From positions 1-35,468 of the forward strand of contig JAUHXV010000033.1 in assembly GCA_030426765.1 (NCBI GenBank): 35,468 nt of DNA. Direction: 5' to 3'. The notes below the pieces were generated by a model. That model did not search any database. It was not told where the DNA came from and saw only the letters and a program-made list of their open reading frames with translations. This document shows, one piece after another, positions 1-8,363 of the stretch (the first letter of the stretch is position 1; each line of letters starts with the position of its first letter). The position numbers were made by a program, and so were the translations under genes. The stretch comes from Bacteroidia bacterium. GTDB taxonomy: Bacteria > Bacteroidota > Bacteroidia > Chitinophagales > Saprospiraceae.

Positions 1-1
1 G

Positions 2-2860
2 ATCACTCTTTACTTCGAAGATGCACCCGAACCCCTGATCGACGGACCTGCATTCCTCTGTGAAGGCGATATTGGCGTATACACTGCGACCTTTCCTCCG
101 GAACCACCCATTTTTACGTATCAGTGGACCATACCTCCGGGAGCCACCATCATCAGCGGCCAGGGCACACCTGAAATCACCGTTGCCTGGAATGATGTCC
201 AGACGGCTGAGCTATGCCTCGAAATTGAGACCCGGTGCGATATGAATGAAGCATGTTTCGAAGTGACAGTAGGCACCATTCCCGAATTCCCGCTCATCAC
301 AGGACCTGCCACATTGTGCCCGGGGGAAACAGCCACTTTTTATACGCCTGAACTTGATCCGGACGATCTCTTTGACTGGACTGTACCTACCAACGTAAAT
401 ATCATCAGCGGACAAGGGACGAACGAGATTGAAGTCGAATGGGCTTTGGAAGGGGAAGCAGAAATATGTCTGGAGGTCACCAACGAATGTGGTTCGATAG
501 ACAACTGCGCGATCATCACGCTCTTCCCCAGCTACACTACCCTCTTTGATACAATCTTGTGCGAAGGATCGACTATCGTTATCAATGGCACAACCTATGG
601 CAATGGGTTATTTACCGGGACGGAATATTTTATCACCCCTGCAGGCTGCGACAGTATCGTGGAAATAGAAATCACCGAAGCCACCTCTCTGGAATTTATG
701 CAAACAGAAACACTGTGCCCGGGTGATTCAATTTTTCTGGGCGGAGCACATCAAACAAATGAAGGAATCTATACGGATTCGTTTACCACAGTTACAGGTT
801 GTGATAGTATCGTGATCACTGACTTAATTTTCTCAGCATTTGATACCACTTGGATATACAATTATAGCTGCAACCCTGCTGATACAGGAGTAGTGACTCA
901 AATTTACAGTCAAGGGCTTTGTGATAGCACTGTGATCACATCAACGAATCTGGTCTTCTCCGATACTACTGACATCATTCTTTATACATGTATCGAAGCA
1001 GATACCGGTACCGTTTCCACTCTGCTTACAAATCAATACAACTGCGATAGCCTGGTCAGGATCACAACTTTGTTTTCTGCATCTGATACGATCGCCATTT
1101 TTCAAACGTCGTGTGACCCGTTGCAAGTGGGTGTGACCATCGACACATTTACCAACGCAAACGGATGCGACAGTATCATTACGACCACCGTTAGTTATTC
1201 GATGTCAGACACAACAATGCTCACGCTTTACAGTTGCGCGCACGCGGATACAGGTATTGTAGAAACTTTACTAACCAATTCGCTGGGCTGCGATAGTCTT
1301 GTGATCGCACAAACTTTATACGGCGGATCAGACACCACATTCTTAAATTCGACCACATGTCTTCCGGCAGACTCAGGATATACATATACCACTTTGCCCA
1401 ATCAGTATGCCTGCGATAGTGTAATTGCACTTTACACTTTTCTGCTTTCTTCCGACACTACGTATTTATCCATGTCCAGTTGCGAGCCGGCAGATACCGG
1501 CACCACCACACTTGTGCTTACGAATGCAAATGGATGCGACAGTACAGTGATTTCGTTAACATCACTCAACCCAATTGATGAGTGTTTCATTGAAGCAAGC
1601 TTATCCATCGTGCAACCACTGTGTTTTGGTGATAGCGGCTTGGTTCAGATTACTGCGGTCATTGGGTTAGCTCCATTTGATTTGCAATGGATACATGAAG
1701 ACATGGTTCTGAATGGAAATTCCATCATCACTTCAAGTCCGGGAACAGCAGATGTCATTCTACCCCAACCCGGTATTTATTTTCTTGAACTGCATTCTGC
1801 AAATGGACTAGTTTGGCATGATACCCTGACGATTGAGGACATACCTCCATTGACCGTACAAATCGATATCCCCACCGACGCTTTTGGATTTGGTGTGCGG
1901 TGTCATGGAGATACAACCGGAACAGCCGCTGCATTAATTACTGAGCCAGGTTCACCACCCTATCAGTACCTATGGTCGGAAGGTACTAATGATGATCATC
2001 TCACTATGTTGGCAGCAGGTATTTATGCGCTAACCGTAACAGATGATCATGGTTGCACAGCCTCTGCAACTGCTTCCCTCACAGCTCCTGATCTCATGCA
2101 GTACAATGTGGAAGTGAATGACATCTCCTGCTTTGGTGAAGCAAATGGATTCGTCAATTTAACTAACACACTTGGAGGAGTGATGCCGTGGCAAACTTCT
2201 TTGGATGGAAGCACATTTTCAAATAACCTTTCTTATCAACTTCTACCCGGCGGCGCACACAACCTCATCATCACCGATCAAAACGGTTGCTCTTTTACCG
2301 AAACATTTACGATAGAAGAACCCGAAGCGTGGTCGATCACCCTTGGGTCGGATACAAGTATTGTCTTTGGTCATTCAATCGAGCTTGCATTGATGATTTC
2401 CGGCCTACCAGCAGGACAGTTGCAAACCGAGTGGTCGGATGGGCAATGCAGTAATTGTCTTTCACGAATTGTTTCACCGGGTGTAAACACACAGTATCAG
2501 GTCACCGCGACGGATGAGAACGGCTGCATAAAGACTGCTGATATTTTGATTGACGTAACCATTGACAGAAACCTGTTTATCCCAAATGTTTTCTCACCCA
2601 ATGGTGACCAGATAAACGATCTCTTCCTCCTGCATGCCGGGGCCGGACTGGAAGAAATTGAAGTCATGTCGATCTTTGATCGTTGGGGAAATTTAGTTTT
2701 CCAAACCTCCCATTTCCATCCGGAAGATATCACCCAAGCCTGGGATGGAACAATGAACGGTGAACCAATGAATCCGGGAGTGTATGTATACAGTCTGTCC
2801 GTTTTATTTCAGGATGGCCGCAAAGAAATGCGATTCGGTGATGTAACACTGATGCGGTAA
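2..2860 (+). CDS. T9SS type B secreted repeat protein, 3' part (5' end outside window)
   Basis: The frame is open from base 2, so the start lies off the left edge; 952 residues are visible. In order: two Ig/PKD-like domains (about residues 1-175) sharing a 'SGQGTxEIxVxW' pattern; two Cys-containing units (about 180-278); six tandem repeats of 40-41 residues (bases 842-1567), each starting SDTT/SDTI and carrying two cysteines about 18 apart, the second in (G/A/N)CDS; about three SprB-type repeats starting C(F/H)G(D/E); and a C-terminal domain (about 95 residues) with PNVFSPNGDQINDLF, FDRWGNLVF and NPGVYVY. That last domain is the gliding-motility-associated C-terminal type (CHU_C, TIGR04131), the type B T9SS sorting signal. 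The protein is therefore probably exported by T9SS and held on or released from the surface, perhaps as an adhesin. The substrate or partner is unknown. No clear terminator follows; a palindrome lies just downstream. Confidence 0.9.
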   Translation: MTLYFEDAPEPLIDGPAFLCEGDIGVYTATFPPEPPIFTYQWTIPPGATIISGQGTPEITVAWNDVQTAELCLEIETRCDMNEACFEVTVGTIPEFPLITGPATLCPGETATFYTPELDPDDLFDWTVPTNVNIISGQGTNEIEVEWALEGEAEICLEVTNECGSIDNCAIITLFPSYTTLFDTILCEGSTIVINGTTYGNGLFTGTEYFITPAGCDSIVEIEITEATSLEFMQTETLCPGDSIFLGGAHQTNEGIYTDSFTTVTGCDSIVITDLIFSAFDTTWIYNYSCNPADTGVVTQIYSQGLCDSTVITSTNLVFSDTTDIILYTCIEADTGTVSTLLTNQYNCDSLVRITTLFSASDTIAIFQTSCDPLQVGVTIDTFTNANGCDSIITTTVSYSMSDTTMLTLYSCAHADTGIVETLLTNSLGCDSLVIAQTLYGGSDTTFLNSTTCLPADSGYTYTTLPNQYACDSVIALYTFLLSSDTTYLSMSSCEPADTGTTTLVLTNANGCDSTVISLTSLNPIDECFIEASLSIVQPLCFGDSGLVQITAVIGLAPFDLQWIHEDMVLNGNSIITSSPGTADVILPQPGIYFLELHSANGLVWHDTLTIEDIPPLTVQIDIPTDAFGFGVRCHGDTTGTAAALITEPGSPPYQYLWSEGTNDDHLTMLAAGIYALTVTDDHGCTASATASLTAPDLMQYNVEVNDISCFGEANGFVNLTNTLGGVMPWQTSLDGSTFSNNLSYQLLPGGAHNLIITDQNGCSFTETFTIEEPEAWSITLGSDTSIVFGHSIELALMISGLPAGQLQTEWSDGQCSNCLSRIVSPGVNTQYQVTATDENGCIKTADILIDVTIDRNLFIPNVFSPNGDQINDLFLLHAGAGLEEIEVMSIFDRWGNLVFQTSHFHPEDITQAWDGTMNGEPMNPGVYVYSLSVLFQDGRKEMRFGDVTLMR

Positions 2861-2870
2861 ATCTTATCAA

Positions 2871-2900
2871 TAGGTGTCCAAAATAAATTTTGTTCACCTA
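2871..2900. repeat. AT-rich palindrome, module i of array A
   Basis: Arms TAGGTG and CACCTA flank the core AAAATAAATTTT. The same core with different but still complementary arms occurs at 10367-10395 (TATGTG/CACATA) and 26061-26092 (ATAAGTGAAC/GTTCACTTAT). It stands at the outer end of each composite repeat array. The copy here begins 11 bases after the stop of the upstream gene and might also act as a weak bidirectional terminator. Confidence 0.7.
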
Positions 2901-2926
2901 AGAATCAATATCCAGACACTATTCTT

Positions 2927-3042
2927 GTTACTTTTTTCCATGCCCTGTAGGTGATAATTCTACAGGGACGTGTCCAGAAGCCGACAGTGCTTTCAGGATC
3001 GTCATCCTGTAACTTTTTAATTACATGACACGAAAAAGTAAC
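2927..3042 (+). repeat. GTTAC-ended inverted-repeat element, module ii, copy A
   Basis: A 116-bp element bounded by inverted ends GTTACTTTTT and AAAAAGTAAC. Inside are the hairpin CCCTGTAG/CTACAGGG (about 2943-2967) and a smaller one around TGTAA/TTACA (about 3008-3024). Related copies lie on the opposite strand at 25685-25771 and 25861-25974. It looks like a MITE-like or hairpin repeat with no coding capacity. The same internal order (ACAGGG, GTGTCC, then CCTGNAA…TTNCAGG and ACACGAAAAA) recurs in the other copies. Confidence 0.75.
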
Positions 3043-3176
3043 CAAAAAGTCTATGAATTATTTGTTCTTTTTTTCCGGAAAAAAGAACCAAAAACCTCGT
3101 CGCTGTAAAAACTCGCTTTCACCTCACAACATTTTTTAGGGTTTATTGCTTCCATTTGCATCCGTTTTCACACTCC

Positions 3177-3236
3177 CTTGTATTTCTGCTTGCGAACCCA
3201 GTAGCACTTCGGCTGCAGAGCGAGCAGAAATACAAG
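3177..3236 (+). repeat. 60-bp hairpin, module iv, copy A
   Basis: A perfect 14-bp inverted repeat (CTTGTATTTCTGCT with AGCAGAAATACAAG) encloses a 32-base loop, which holds a smaller hairpin GTAGC/GCTGC around ACTTCG. A diverged copy of the same length lies inverted at 25538-25597; several differences between the copies are paired changes that keep the stem. It belongs to no recognised RNA family. Confidence 0.75.
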
Positions 3237-3281
3237 CTAATCAGGGTGCTCAAACAATTTACAGCGACAGGACTATTCAAA

Positions 3282-3413
3282 TAGAAATTGATTTTTCAAT
3301 ACCACATAAAAATAATTTCCCAACGGGAAATAAATCGGTGCAATCCGCTTAATCTGTGATTCAAACACCTGTGTAATGCGTGTCTCCGGATTCTAGTGGT
3401 GTAGTCATATCAC
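3282..3413 (+). repeat. Modules v-vi of array A (GGGAAAT palindrome plus downstream repeat)
   Basis: Contains ATTTCCCAACGGGAAAT at 3315-3331, then a stretch with GGTGCAATCCGCTTAATC and TAATGCGTGTCTCCGGATT. Array B (10424-10591) repeats this order with two tiny palindromes added. Array C carries the first half on the minus strand (25441-25500). It is non-coding: the short open frame at 3146-3352 runs through the repeat and has no family resemblance. Confidence 0.75.
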
Positions 3414-3477
3414 TTCCATCACGTTGGACAGCAGTAAATCTTATGTAAAAAGAATTGCAAAAACCGGCGATGCTTTA

Positions 3478-4509
3478 TCAGGAAAACAAATCCTGCTGCG
3501 ATGAGGATCTATAGGGCACACCAAGGTGTTCAAACGCTTTCGGCGTCGCTTCACGACCACGAGGCGTACGCTGGATAAATCCCTGCATGACAAGAAAAGG
3601 CTCATACACTTCTTCAATTGTCCCGGGATCTTCCCCCACTGCTGTAGCGATGGTTGAGATGCCGACAGGACCGCCGTTAAACTTATGAATGATCGTGGAT
3701 AAAATCCGATTGTCCATTTCGTCAAGGCCGTATTGATCCACGCGTAAGGCATTCAATCCATGAATTGCGATTTCTTCATCAATTGTCCCCGAACCTTTGA
3801 TCTGAGCAAAATCTCTCACGCGACGCAACAAGGCATTTGAAATACGAGGTGTGCCTCGCGAACGCAATGCAATGGCAAGCCTTCCTTTATCGGTAATCGG
3901 CACATCCAGGATCGTGGCAGAACGAGAGATGATCTTTTCAAGAACAGGCACTGTATAATAATCCAGGTGAAAATTTATGCCGAAACGCGCGCGCATCGGA
4001 GCAGAAATCAAACCCAGTCGCGTTGTCGCACCAACCAACGTAAACGGTTGCAAGCTGATCTGTACGGACCGCGCCGATGGACCGCTGTCGATCATGATAT
4101 CGATCCGATAATCCTCCATCGCGGAGTACAGATACTCTTCCACCACCGTATTGAGACGGTGGATTTCGTCGATAAACAGCACATCGCCTTCCTGGAGATT
4201 GGTCAGAAGACCAGCCAGATCACCCGGTTTTTCAATCACAGGACCTGAAGTCATGCGCAGATTGGCACCCAATTCCGATGAAATGATATGCGAAAGCGTG
4301 GTTTTACCCAATCCGGGAGGACCATGGAGTAATACGTGATCAAGCGCTTCATTTCGCTTTTTCGCTGCTTCGATAAAGACATACAGGTTTTCGACGATAT
4401 CTTCCTGCCCGGCAAATTCGGTCAATCCCTTAGGCCGCAAGGCCTTCTCCACCTGTTTTTCCTGGGGCGTCAGATGGTCATCTGCGCCTTCTATGATCGG
4501 ATTTCGCAT
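3478..4509 (-). CDS. ruvB: Holliday junction branch-migration ATPase RuvB
   Basis: The 343 residues match the usual RuvB length. RuvB is the AAA+ motor that, with RuvA and RuvC, drives branch migration of Holliday junctions during recombination repair. Visible motifs are Walker A GPPGLGKT (63-70), Walker B LFIDEIH (111-117), a sensor 1 region LVGATTR near 160, the conserved RARFG arginine region near 175, and the C-terminal winged-helix segment [16 protein letters not shown]. The start is the ATG at 4509; a -7-like box, TACTTTTA, lies six bases upstream. The gene is divergent from icd. ruvA and ruvC are not in the window. Confidence 0.97.
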   Translation of the reverse strand: MRNPIIEGADDHLTPQEKQVEKALRPKGLTEFAGQEDIVENLYVFIEAAKKRNEALDHVLLHGPPGLGKTTLSHIISSELGANLRMTSGPVIEKPGDLAGLLTNLQEGDVLFIDEIHRLNTVVEEYLYSAMEDYRIDIMIDSGPSARSVQISLQPFTLVGATTRLGLISAPMRARFGINFHLDYYTVPVLEKIISRSATILDVPITDKGRLAIALRSRGTPRISNALLRRVRDFAQIKGSGTIDEEIAIHGLNALRVDQYGLDEMDNRILSTIIHKFNGGPVGISTIATAVGEDPGTIEEVYEPFLVMQGFIQRTPRGREATPKAFEHLGVPYRSSSQQDLFS

Positions 4510-4515
4510 CAGGTG

Positions 4516-4523
4516 TAAAAGTA
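4516..4523 (-). promoter_or_regulatory. Probable -7 box for ruvB
   Basis: TACTTTTA on the minus strand is one base from the Bacteroidota consensus TAnnTTTG and ends six bases before the ruvB ATG, so the transcript would start at or very near the start codon. No clear -33 TTTG is visible. Confidence 0.4.
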
Positions 4524-4560
4524 TTGAAAAACAGGCACACGCCGCTTCCGCGATAATTCC

Positions 4561-4568
4561 TAATTTTG
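4561..4568 (+). promoter_or_regulatory. Probable -7 box for icd
   Basis: TAATTTTG is a full match to TAnnTTTG and lies 29 bases before the ATG at 4598. The same 29-base gap is seen for the boxes before the ferredoxin gene and adk. No convincing -33 element is present. Confidence 0.5.
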
Positions 4569-4597
4569 CCGCTCATTAAAAATGAAAACAAACAGCA

Positions 4598-5863
4598 ATG
4601 AACGGATCTGTTATATCGATGTCAAATGAGGGAATACAGGTACCTGTAGACCCTATTATTCCATTTATTGAAGGTGACGGTATCGGCGGCGATATCTGGG
4701 CTGCCTCCGTACGCGTCTTTGATGCCGCAGTGCAAAAAGCATATGGCGGGGAGCGCAAAGTACACTGGAAGGAAGTATTGGCAGGAGAAAAAGCATTTAA
4801 AAATACCGGAAGCTGGCTTCCACAGGAAACGCTGGATACGATATCAAACCACCTGGTAGCCATTAAAGGCCCTTTGACCACACCGGTAGGCGGCGGAATC
4901 CGCTCGCTCAACGTGGCCTTACGACAAAAACTCGACCTCTACGCCTGCGTACGCCCTGTGCGTTGGTTTAATGGCGTTCCTTCTCCGGTCAAAGAACCGG
5001 GAAAGGTCAATATGACCATTTTTAGAGAAAATACGGAAGATATCTACGCCGGCATCGAATATCTGGCCGGAAGCCCTGAAAACGAGCGGGTTAAGCGCTT
5101 TCTAATTGAAGAAATGGGGGTCAAAAACATCCGTTTCCCCGAATCATCTTCTCTGGGGATCAAACCGGTCTCCGTAGAAGGTACCGAACGCCTGGTACGC
5201 GCCGCTATCGAATACGCCTTTAAAAAAGGCCAGAAGAGCGTGACCCTGGTCCACAAGGGCAATATCATGAAGTTTACCGAAGGGAAGTTTAAAGAATGGG
5301 GCTATGCACTCGCTGAAAGAGAATATGGCAACCGCGTTTTCACATGGGCCCAATACGACCGCATCGCAGCAGCTGACGGCCAGGAAGCAGCCGATAAAGC
5401 ACAAAAAACGGCTCTTGACGGTGGTGCGCTGCTGATCAAAGACGTGATCGCCGATGCTTTCCTGCAACAGATCCTTCTGCGCCCGGCTGAATATGATGTC
5501 ATCGCGACACTCAACCTCAATGGCGATTATATTTCTGATGCCCTCGCCGCAATGGTGGGTGGAATCGGAATTGCTCCGGGTGCGAACATCAACTATGTGA
5601 ATGGTTCAGCGATTTTTGAAGCCACGCATGGTACAGCACCGAAATATGCCGGCCTCGATAAGGTCAACCCAAGCTCTGTCATTCTCTCAGGCGTGATGAT
5701 GTTTGACTACATGGGCTGGACCGAAGTTTCAGACCTGATTGAAAATAGTCTTGAAGCCGCGATCGCCAAGAAACGCGTGACCTATGATTTTCACCGCCTG
5801 ATGGAAGGTGCTACACTCCTGAAATGCTCAGAGTTTGGTGATGAGATCATCGCGAACATGTAA
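4598..5863 (+). CDS. icd: NADP-dependent isocitrate dehydrogenase
   Basis: A cytoplasmic TCA-cycle enzyme converting isocitrate to 2-oxoglutarate and CO2 with reduction of NADP+. At 421 residues it matches the E. coli-type dimeric enzyme. Visible are [10 protein letters not shown] near the N-terminus, the substrate loop [13 protein letters not shown] (its Ser is the one phosphorylated in E. coli Icd), the [16 protein letters not shown] segment, [15 protein letters not shown], and the coenzyme region HGTAPKYAG plus TYDFHRLM. The Lys-Tyr pair and the Tyr/Arg of TYDFHRL are the NADP-type determinants. The start at 4598 is used because of the promoter spacing; the in-frame ATG at 4619 is a fair alternative, as homologues often begin near it. 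A strong terminator follows. Confidence 0.96.
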   Translation: MNGSVISMSNEGIQVPVDPIIPFIEGDGIGGDIWAASVRVFDAAVQKAYGGERKVHWKEVLAGEKAFKNTGSWLPQETLDTISNHLVAIKGPLTTPVGGGIRSLNVALRQKLDLYACVRPVRWFNGVPSPVKEPGKVNMTIFRENTEDIYAGIEYLAGSPENERVKRFLIEEMGVKNIRFPESSSLGIKPVSVEGTERLVRAAIEYAFKKGQKSVTLVHKGNIMKFTEGKFKEWGYALAEREYGNRVFTWAQYDRIAAADGQEAADKAQKTALDGGALLIKDVIADAFLQQILLRPAEYDVIATLNLNGDYISDALAAMVGGIGIAPGANINYVNGSAIFEATHGTAPKYAGLDKVNPSSVILSGVMMFDYMGWTEVSDLIENSLEAAIAKKRVTYDFHRLMEGATLLKCSEFGDEIIANM

Positions 5864-5918
5864 AGACTGAAATTCGTTTTTCCTTGCTATTGAATTGAGT
5901 AGCAGGGACATAGAAAAT

Positions 5919-5951
5919 AAAGGGGTTTGTCGCAAACGATAAACCCCTTTT
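5919..5951 (+). terminator. Rho-independent terminator after icd
   Basis: The stem AAAGGGGTTT/AAACCCCTTT around a 12-base loop is followed by a T-rich tract. It lies 56 bases after the icd stop. Confidence 0.85.
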
Positions 5952-6032
5952 ACTTTTCCATTCGTTTTAAGGAACAATACTCACTGTTAAAGTAGGATAC
6001 TGAAGGCAAGGTGTGCAAATAAATGAAAACCG

Positions 6033-6040
6033 TATCTTTC
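6033..6040 (+). promoter_or_regulatory. Probable -7 box for the 6048-8981 operon
   Basis: TATCTTTC (one base off TAnnTTTG) ends seven bases before the ATG at 6048, a spacing that suggests a leaderless or nearly leaderless message. Confidence 0.4.
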
Positions 6041-6047
6041 GGCGTCT

Positions 6048-6581
6048 ATGGAGTCGAACCCAACCTACACGCTCTCCCAAATCGCCGGTCTTTCGCTGAA
6101 TGACATGCGCCATTACCTAACAGTGATTGAGCCCTCCACCTTCCAGGCCCCGCTTGACCTGCTTTCCGGGTCGACGATCGGGCAGCACACACGGCATATC
6201 ATTGAGTTTTACAACTGCCTCCTCGAACAAATGTCGAGCGGGGATATTCCGGTCATCAACTACGCGAGACGCGTTCGAGATCATCGCATCGAATCATCTC
6301 CGGAGTATGCCCTGGCGAGCATCGAACGTATCTGCGATCAGATTCGGGAGATTGATCTCAACAAGAAATGCTATCTGGATTGTGAGGAGCATGGACAGCA
6401 AAACCTCAAGGTGCCCTCCACCATCGAGCGGGAAATGATTTACAATATTGAACATACTATCCACCACCTCGCGATCGTAAAAATCGCCCTGAAGGCCACC
6501 ACACCGGCCATCGATCTTCCTGAACATTTTGGTGTCGCACCATCGACCATACACCATCGTCAGGAATCATGTGCACAGTAA
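6048..6581 (+). CDS. DinB-like four-helix protein
   Basis: The 177 residues are predicted mostly helical and resemble the DinB/YfiT superfamily of metal-binding four-helix bundles. The pattern of histidines fits: GQHTRHIIEF near residue 45 and IEHTIHHLAIVK near 145, as expected for a His-based metal site. Family members are thiol-dependent transferases or hydrolases, but the substrate here cannot be told. Its stop overlaps the start of the NRDE gene by 13 bases, so the two are almost certainly co-translated. It is the first gene of a four-gene run ending with a LysE transporter. The family call is fairly confident, the function unknown. Confidence 0.75.
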   Translation: MESNPTYTLSQIAGLSLNDMRHYLTVIEPSTFQAPLDLLSGSTIGQHTRHIIEFYNCLLEQMSSGDIPVINYARRVRDHRIESSPEYALASIERICDQIREIDLNKKCYLDCEEHGQQNLKVPSTIEREMIYNIEHTIHHLAIVKIALKATTPAIDLPEHFGVAPSTIHHRQESCAQ

Positions 6582-7279
6582 CGTTTATCTCTCGTCCTCC
6601 GCATATTTTTATTACGTCCAACCGCGACGAGAGTCCGGGGCGTCGCGCGAATGGATTGACGACCATCGGAGATAACAGTTCAGGGAAGATCCATTTTCCG
6701 ATTGACGAAACATCCGGAGGCAGTTGGATTACCCTCAACGATACCGGACGCGCAGTCTGTCTGCTGAATGGCGCTTTTACTTCTTTCGTACCGAAACCCT
6801 CGTATCGGATGAGCCGCGGACAAGTAGTCCTGGCCGCTTCAAGAGCTACGCATGCGGAGGCATTTATCCATGATGCGGATTTGGAAGGCATTGCTCCGTT
6901 TACACTGCTCATTTATGAGCATCCGGAGTTGCACGAACTGGTTTGGGACGGGCAACAAAAACATATTCAAGTCAAACCCACAGACCAGCCCTGGATATGG
7001 TCATCGGCGACCTTGTATCCGCCTGAAGTCCGCGCATGGCGGCAAGACCTGTTTGATCGGTGGTATCGAGACACGCAGGATATTGACAGAGATGCGATCA
7101 TTGCATTTCACAGGCAGGCGAATGGTGATTCGGACAATGGATTTATCATGAACAGAAATGAAATTGTCAAAACACTTTCTGTGACCAGCATCCATTTACA
7201 ACCTGATGCCGGATCCATACTCCATGTCGAATTAGATCAGGACATCAAAGACGAAATTGTGATCCGCCATGATGAGTGA
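6569..7279 (+). CDS. NRDE (TANGO2-like) family protein
   Basis: The 236 residues begin MCTVTF and carry SNRDE at 17-21, the signature of the NRDE/TANGO2 family (PF05742). Cys2, exposed after Met removal, and the strand-rich fold are reminiscent of N-terminal nucleophile hydrolases, but no activity is settled for the family; eukaryotic TANGO2 has been linked to heme and acyl-CoA handling. There is no signal peptide, so it should be cytoplasmic. It overlaps the DinB-like gene upstream by 13 bases and the ATP-grasp gene downstream by 11. A purine-rich AGGAAT sits just before the start. Confidence 0.85.
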   Translation: MCTVTFISRPPHIFITSNRDESPGRRANGLTTIGDNSSGKIHFPIDETSGGSWITLNDTGRAVCLLNGAFTSFVPKPSYRMSRGQVVLAASRATHAEAFIHDADLEGIAPFTLLIYEHPELHELVWDGQQKHIQVKPTDQPWIWSSATLYPPEVRAWRQDLFDRWYRDTQDIDRDAIIAFHRQANGDSDNGFIMNRNEIVKTLSVTSIHLQPDAGSILHVELDQDIKDEIVIRHDE

Positions 7280-8360
7280 TCAGGCCATACAGACCGTGGT
7301 GGTTGCGACCATTTCCCCCTGGCGGTTGTGGTGGAGAAAATTTTTCATCCGCCTGAAGGCATGGGAATACTGGCCGCTTCAGGTGTTTAGCATCCCCATC
7401 ATTTTTATTTGGTTGTGGAATGCGATCAAAGCTCGTGATCTCTTTTTCATCATACGCGCCAATCCCGGAATTCCAAACGGAGGTTTTTTCGGATCCTCAA
7501 AATCAGATATTCTCGCTACCCTTCCAGGTGACTTCACACCCAAAAGCATCCTGATGACCGGCGATATGCCTGTGCATCGTATCGACTTCCAATTAAAAGA
7601 AGCCGGTATTTCATTTCCGGTGATCGCCAAACCTGAAATCGGAGAACGCGGATGGCTGATCGCCAAATTGCATACGCTGAATGAGTTGGTCGGCTATCTT
7701 CAGGCTCATCCCATTGCTTTTATCATCCAGTCGTATATCGATCTGCCTCTTGAGCTAGGCATTTTTGTCTATCGGATGCCCGATGGTTCTGATGCCACAG
7801 TCAGTTCTATTTGTGAAAAACGCTTCCTTCAGGTGTGCGGTGATGGGCAGTCCACATTAGGCACTTTGATTCTGCGTCAGGACAGAGCAGTGCTCCAATA
7901 TGAAAAGCTGAGAGAAGTTTTTGCAGATCGCTGGAATGGCATACTGGCACCGGGTGAGGTCATCGTGCTGGAGAATATCGGAAATCACTGTCGCGGGACC
8001 ATGTTTTTAAATCGCAATGACCAGATTGATGAGGCCATAACAGACAGGATGATTGCTCTGCTCAAAACAATGCCGGACGTGTATTACGGTCGATTTGACC
8101 TTCGGACTGCCTCATGGGAGGCCTTGAGGGCCGGCCGGGACACTTGTATCCTGGAGTTTAACGGCACTAACAGTGATGTCTCCCACATCTTCCAACCCGG
8201 GTATTCGCTGTGGCGCGCTTACCGGGATATCGCCTTTCACTGGGACAAGATGCAGGCGATTGCCTCAAAAAACAGGGAAAACGGGCATGAATCTGCCTCT
8301 TTTAAGGAAATAATATCCGCATTAATCATATATTTTCGGTACAAAAGGACTAATCGTTAG
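7269..8360 (+). CDS. Membrane-associated ATP-grasp protein of unknown substrate
   Basis: 363 residues. The N-terminus has one hydrophobic segment (about 36-53, Trp/Ile-rich) followed by a conserved-looking FFIIRANPGIPNGG and GSSKSDI region. An ATP-grasp core then shows FPVIAKPEIGERGW (Lys121 as a likely ATP-binding lysine) and the C-terminal Mg-binding pair RFDLRT (about 275) and ILEFNGTNSD (about 295). Related proteins are often labelled D-alanine--D-alanine ligase, but the N-terminal half differs from Ddl and the neighbours do not suggest peptidoglycan synthesis. ATP-grasp enzymes usually ligate a carboxylate to an amine; a role making an amino-acid conjugate is inference. ATG codons at 7269 and 7272 are both possible. 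A LysE exporter starts three bases after the stop. Confidence 0.7.
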   Translation: MMSDQAIQTVVVATISPWRLWWRKFFIRLKAWEYWPLQVFSIPIIFIWLWNAIKARDLFFIIRANPGIPNGGFFGSSKSDILATLPGDFTPKSILMTGDMPVHRIDFQLKEAGISFPVIAKPEIGERGWLIAKLHTLNELVGYLQAHPIAFIIQSYIDLPLELGIFVYRMPDGSDATVSSICEKRFLQVCGDGQSTLGTLILRQDRAVLQYEKLREVFADRWNGILAPGEVIVLENIGNHCRGTMFLNRNDQIDEAITDRMIALLKTMPDVYYGRFDLRTASWEALRAGRDTCILEFNGTNSDVSHIFQPGYSLWRAYRDIAFHWDKMQAIASKNRENGHESASFKEIISALIIYFRYKRTNR

Positions 8361-8363
8361 CAT

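Noticed and set aside
3177..3236. Possible tRNA or known riboswitch
   Set aside because: The hairpin has one long stem with an inner hairpin, no cloverleaf, no CCA-like end and no resemblance to a riboswitch I know.
3146..3352. 68-residue plus-strand open frame
   Set aside because: It runs through repeat modules iv and v, which recur elsewhere without an open frame, and it lacks family resemblance.
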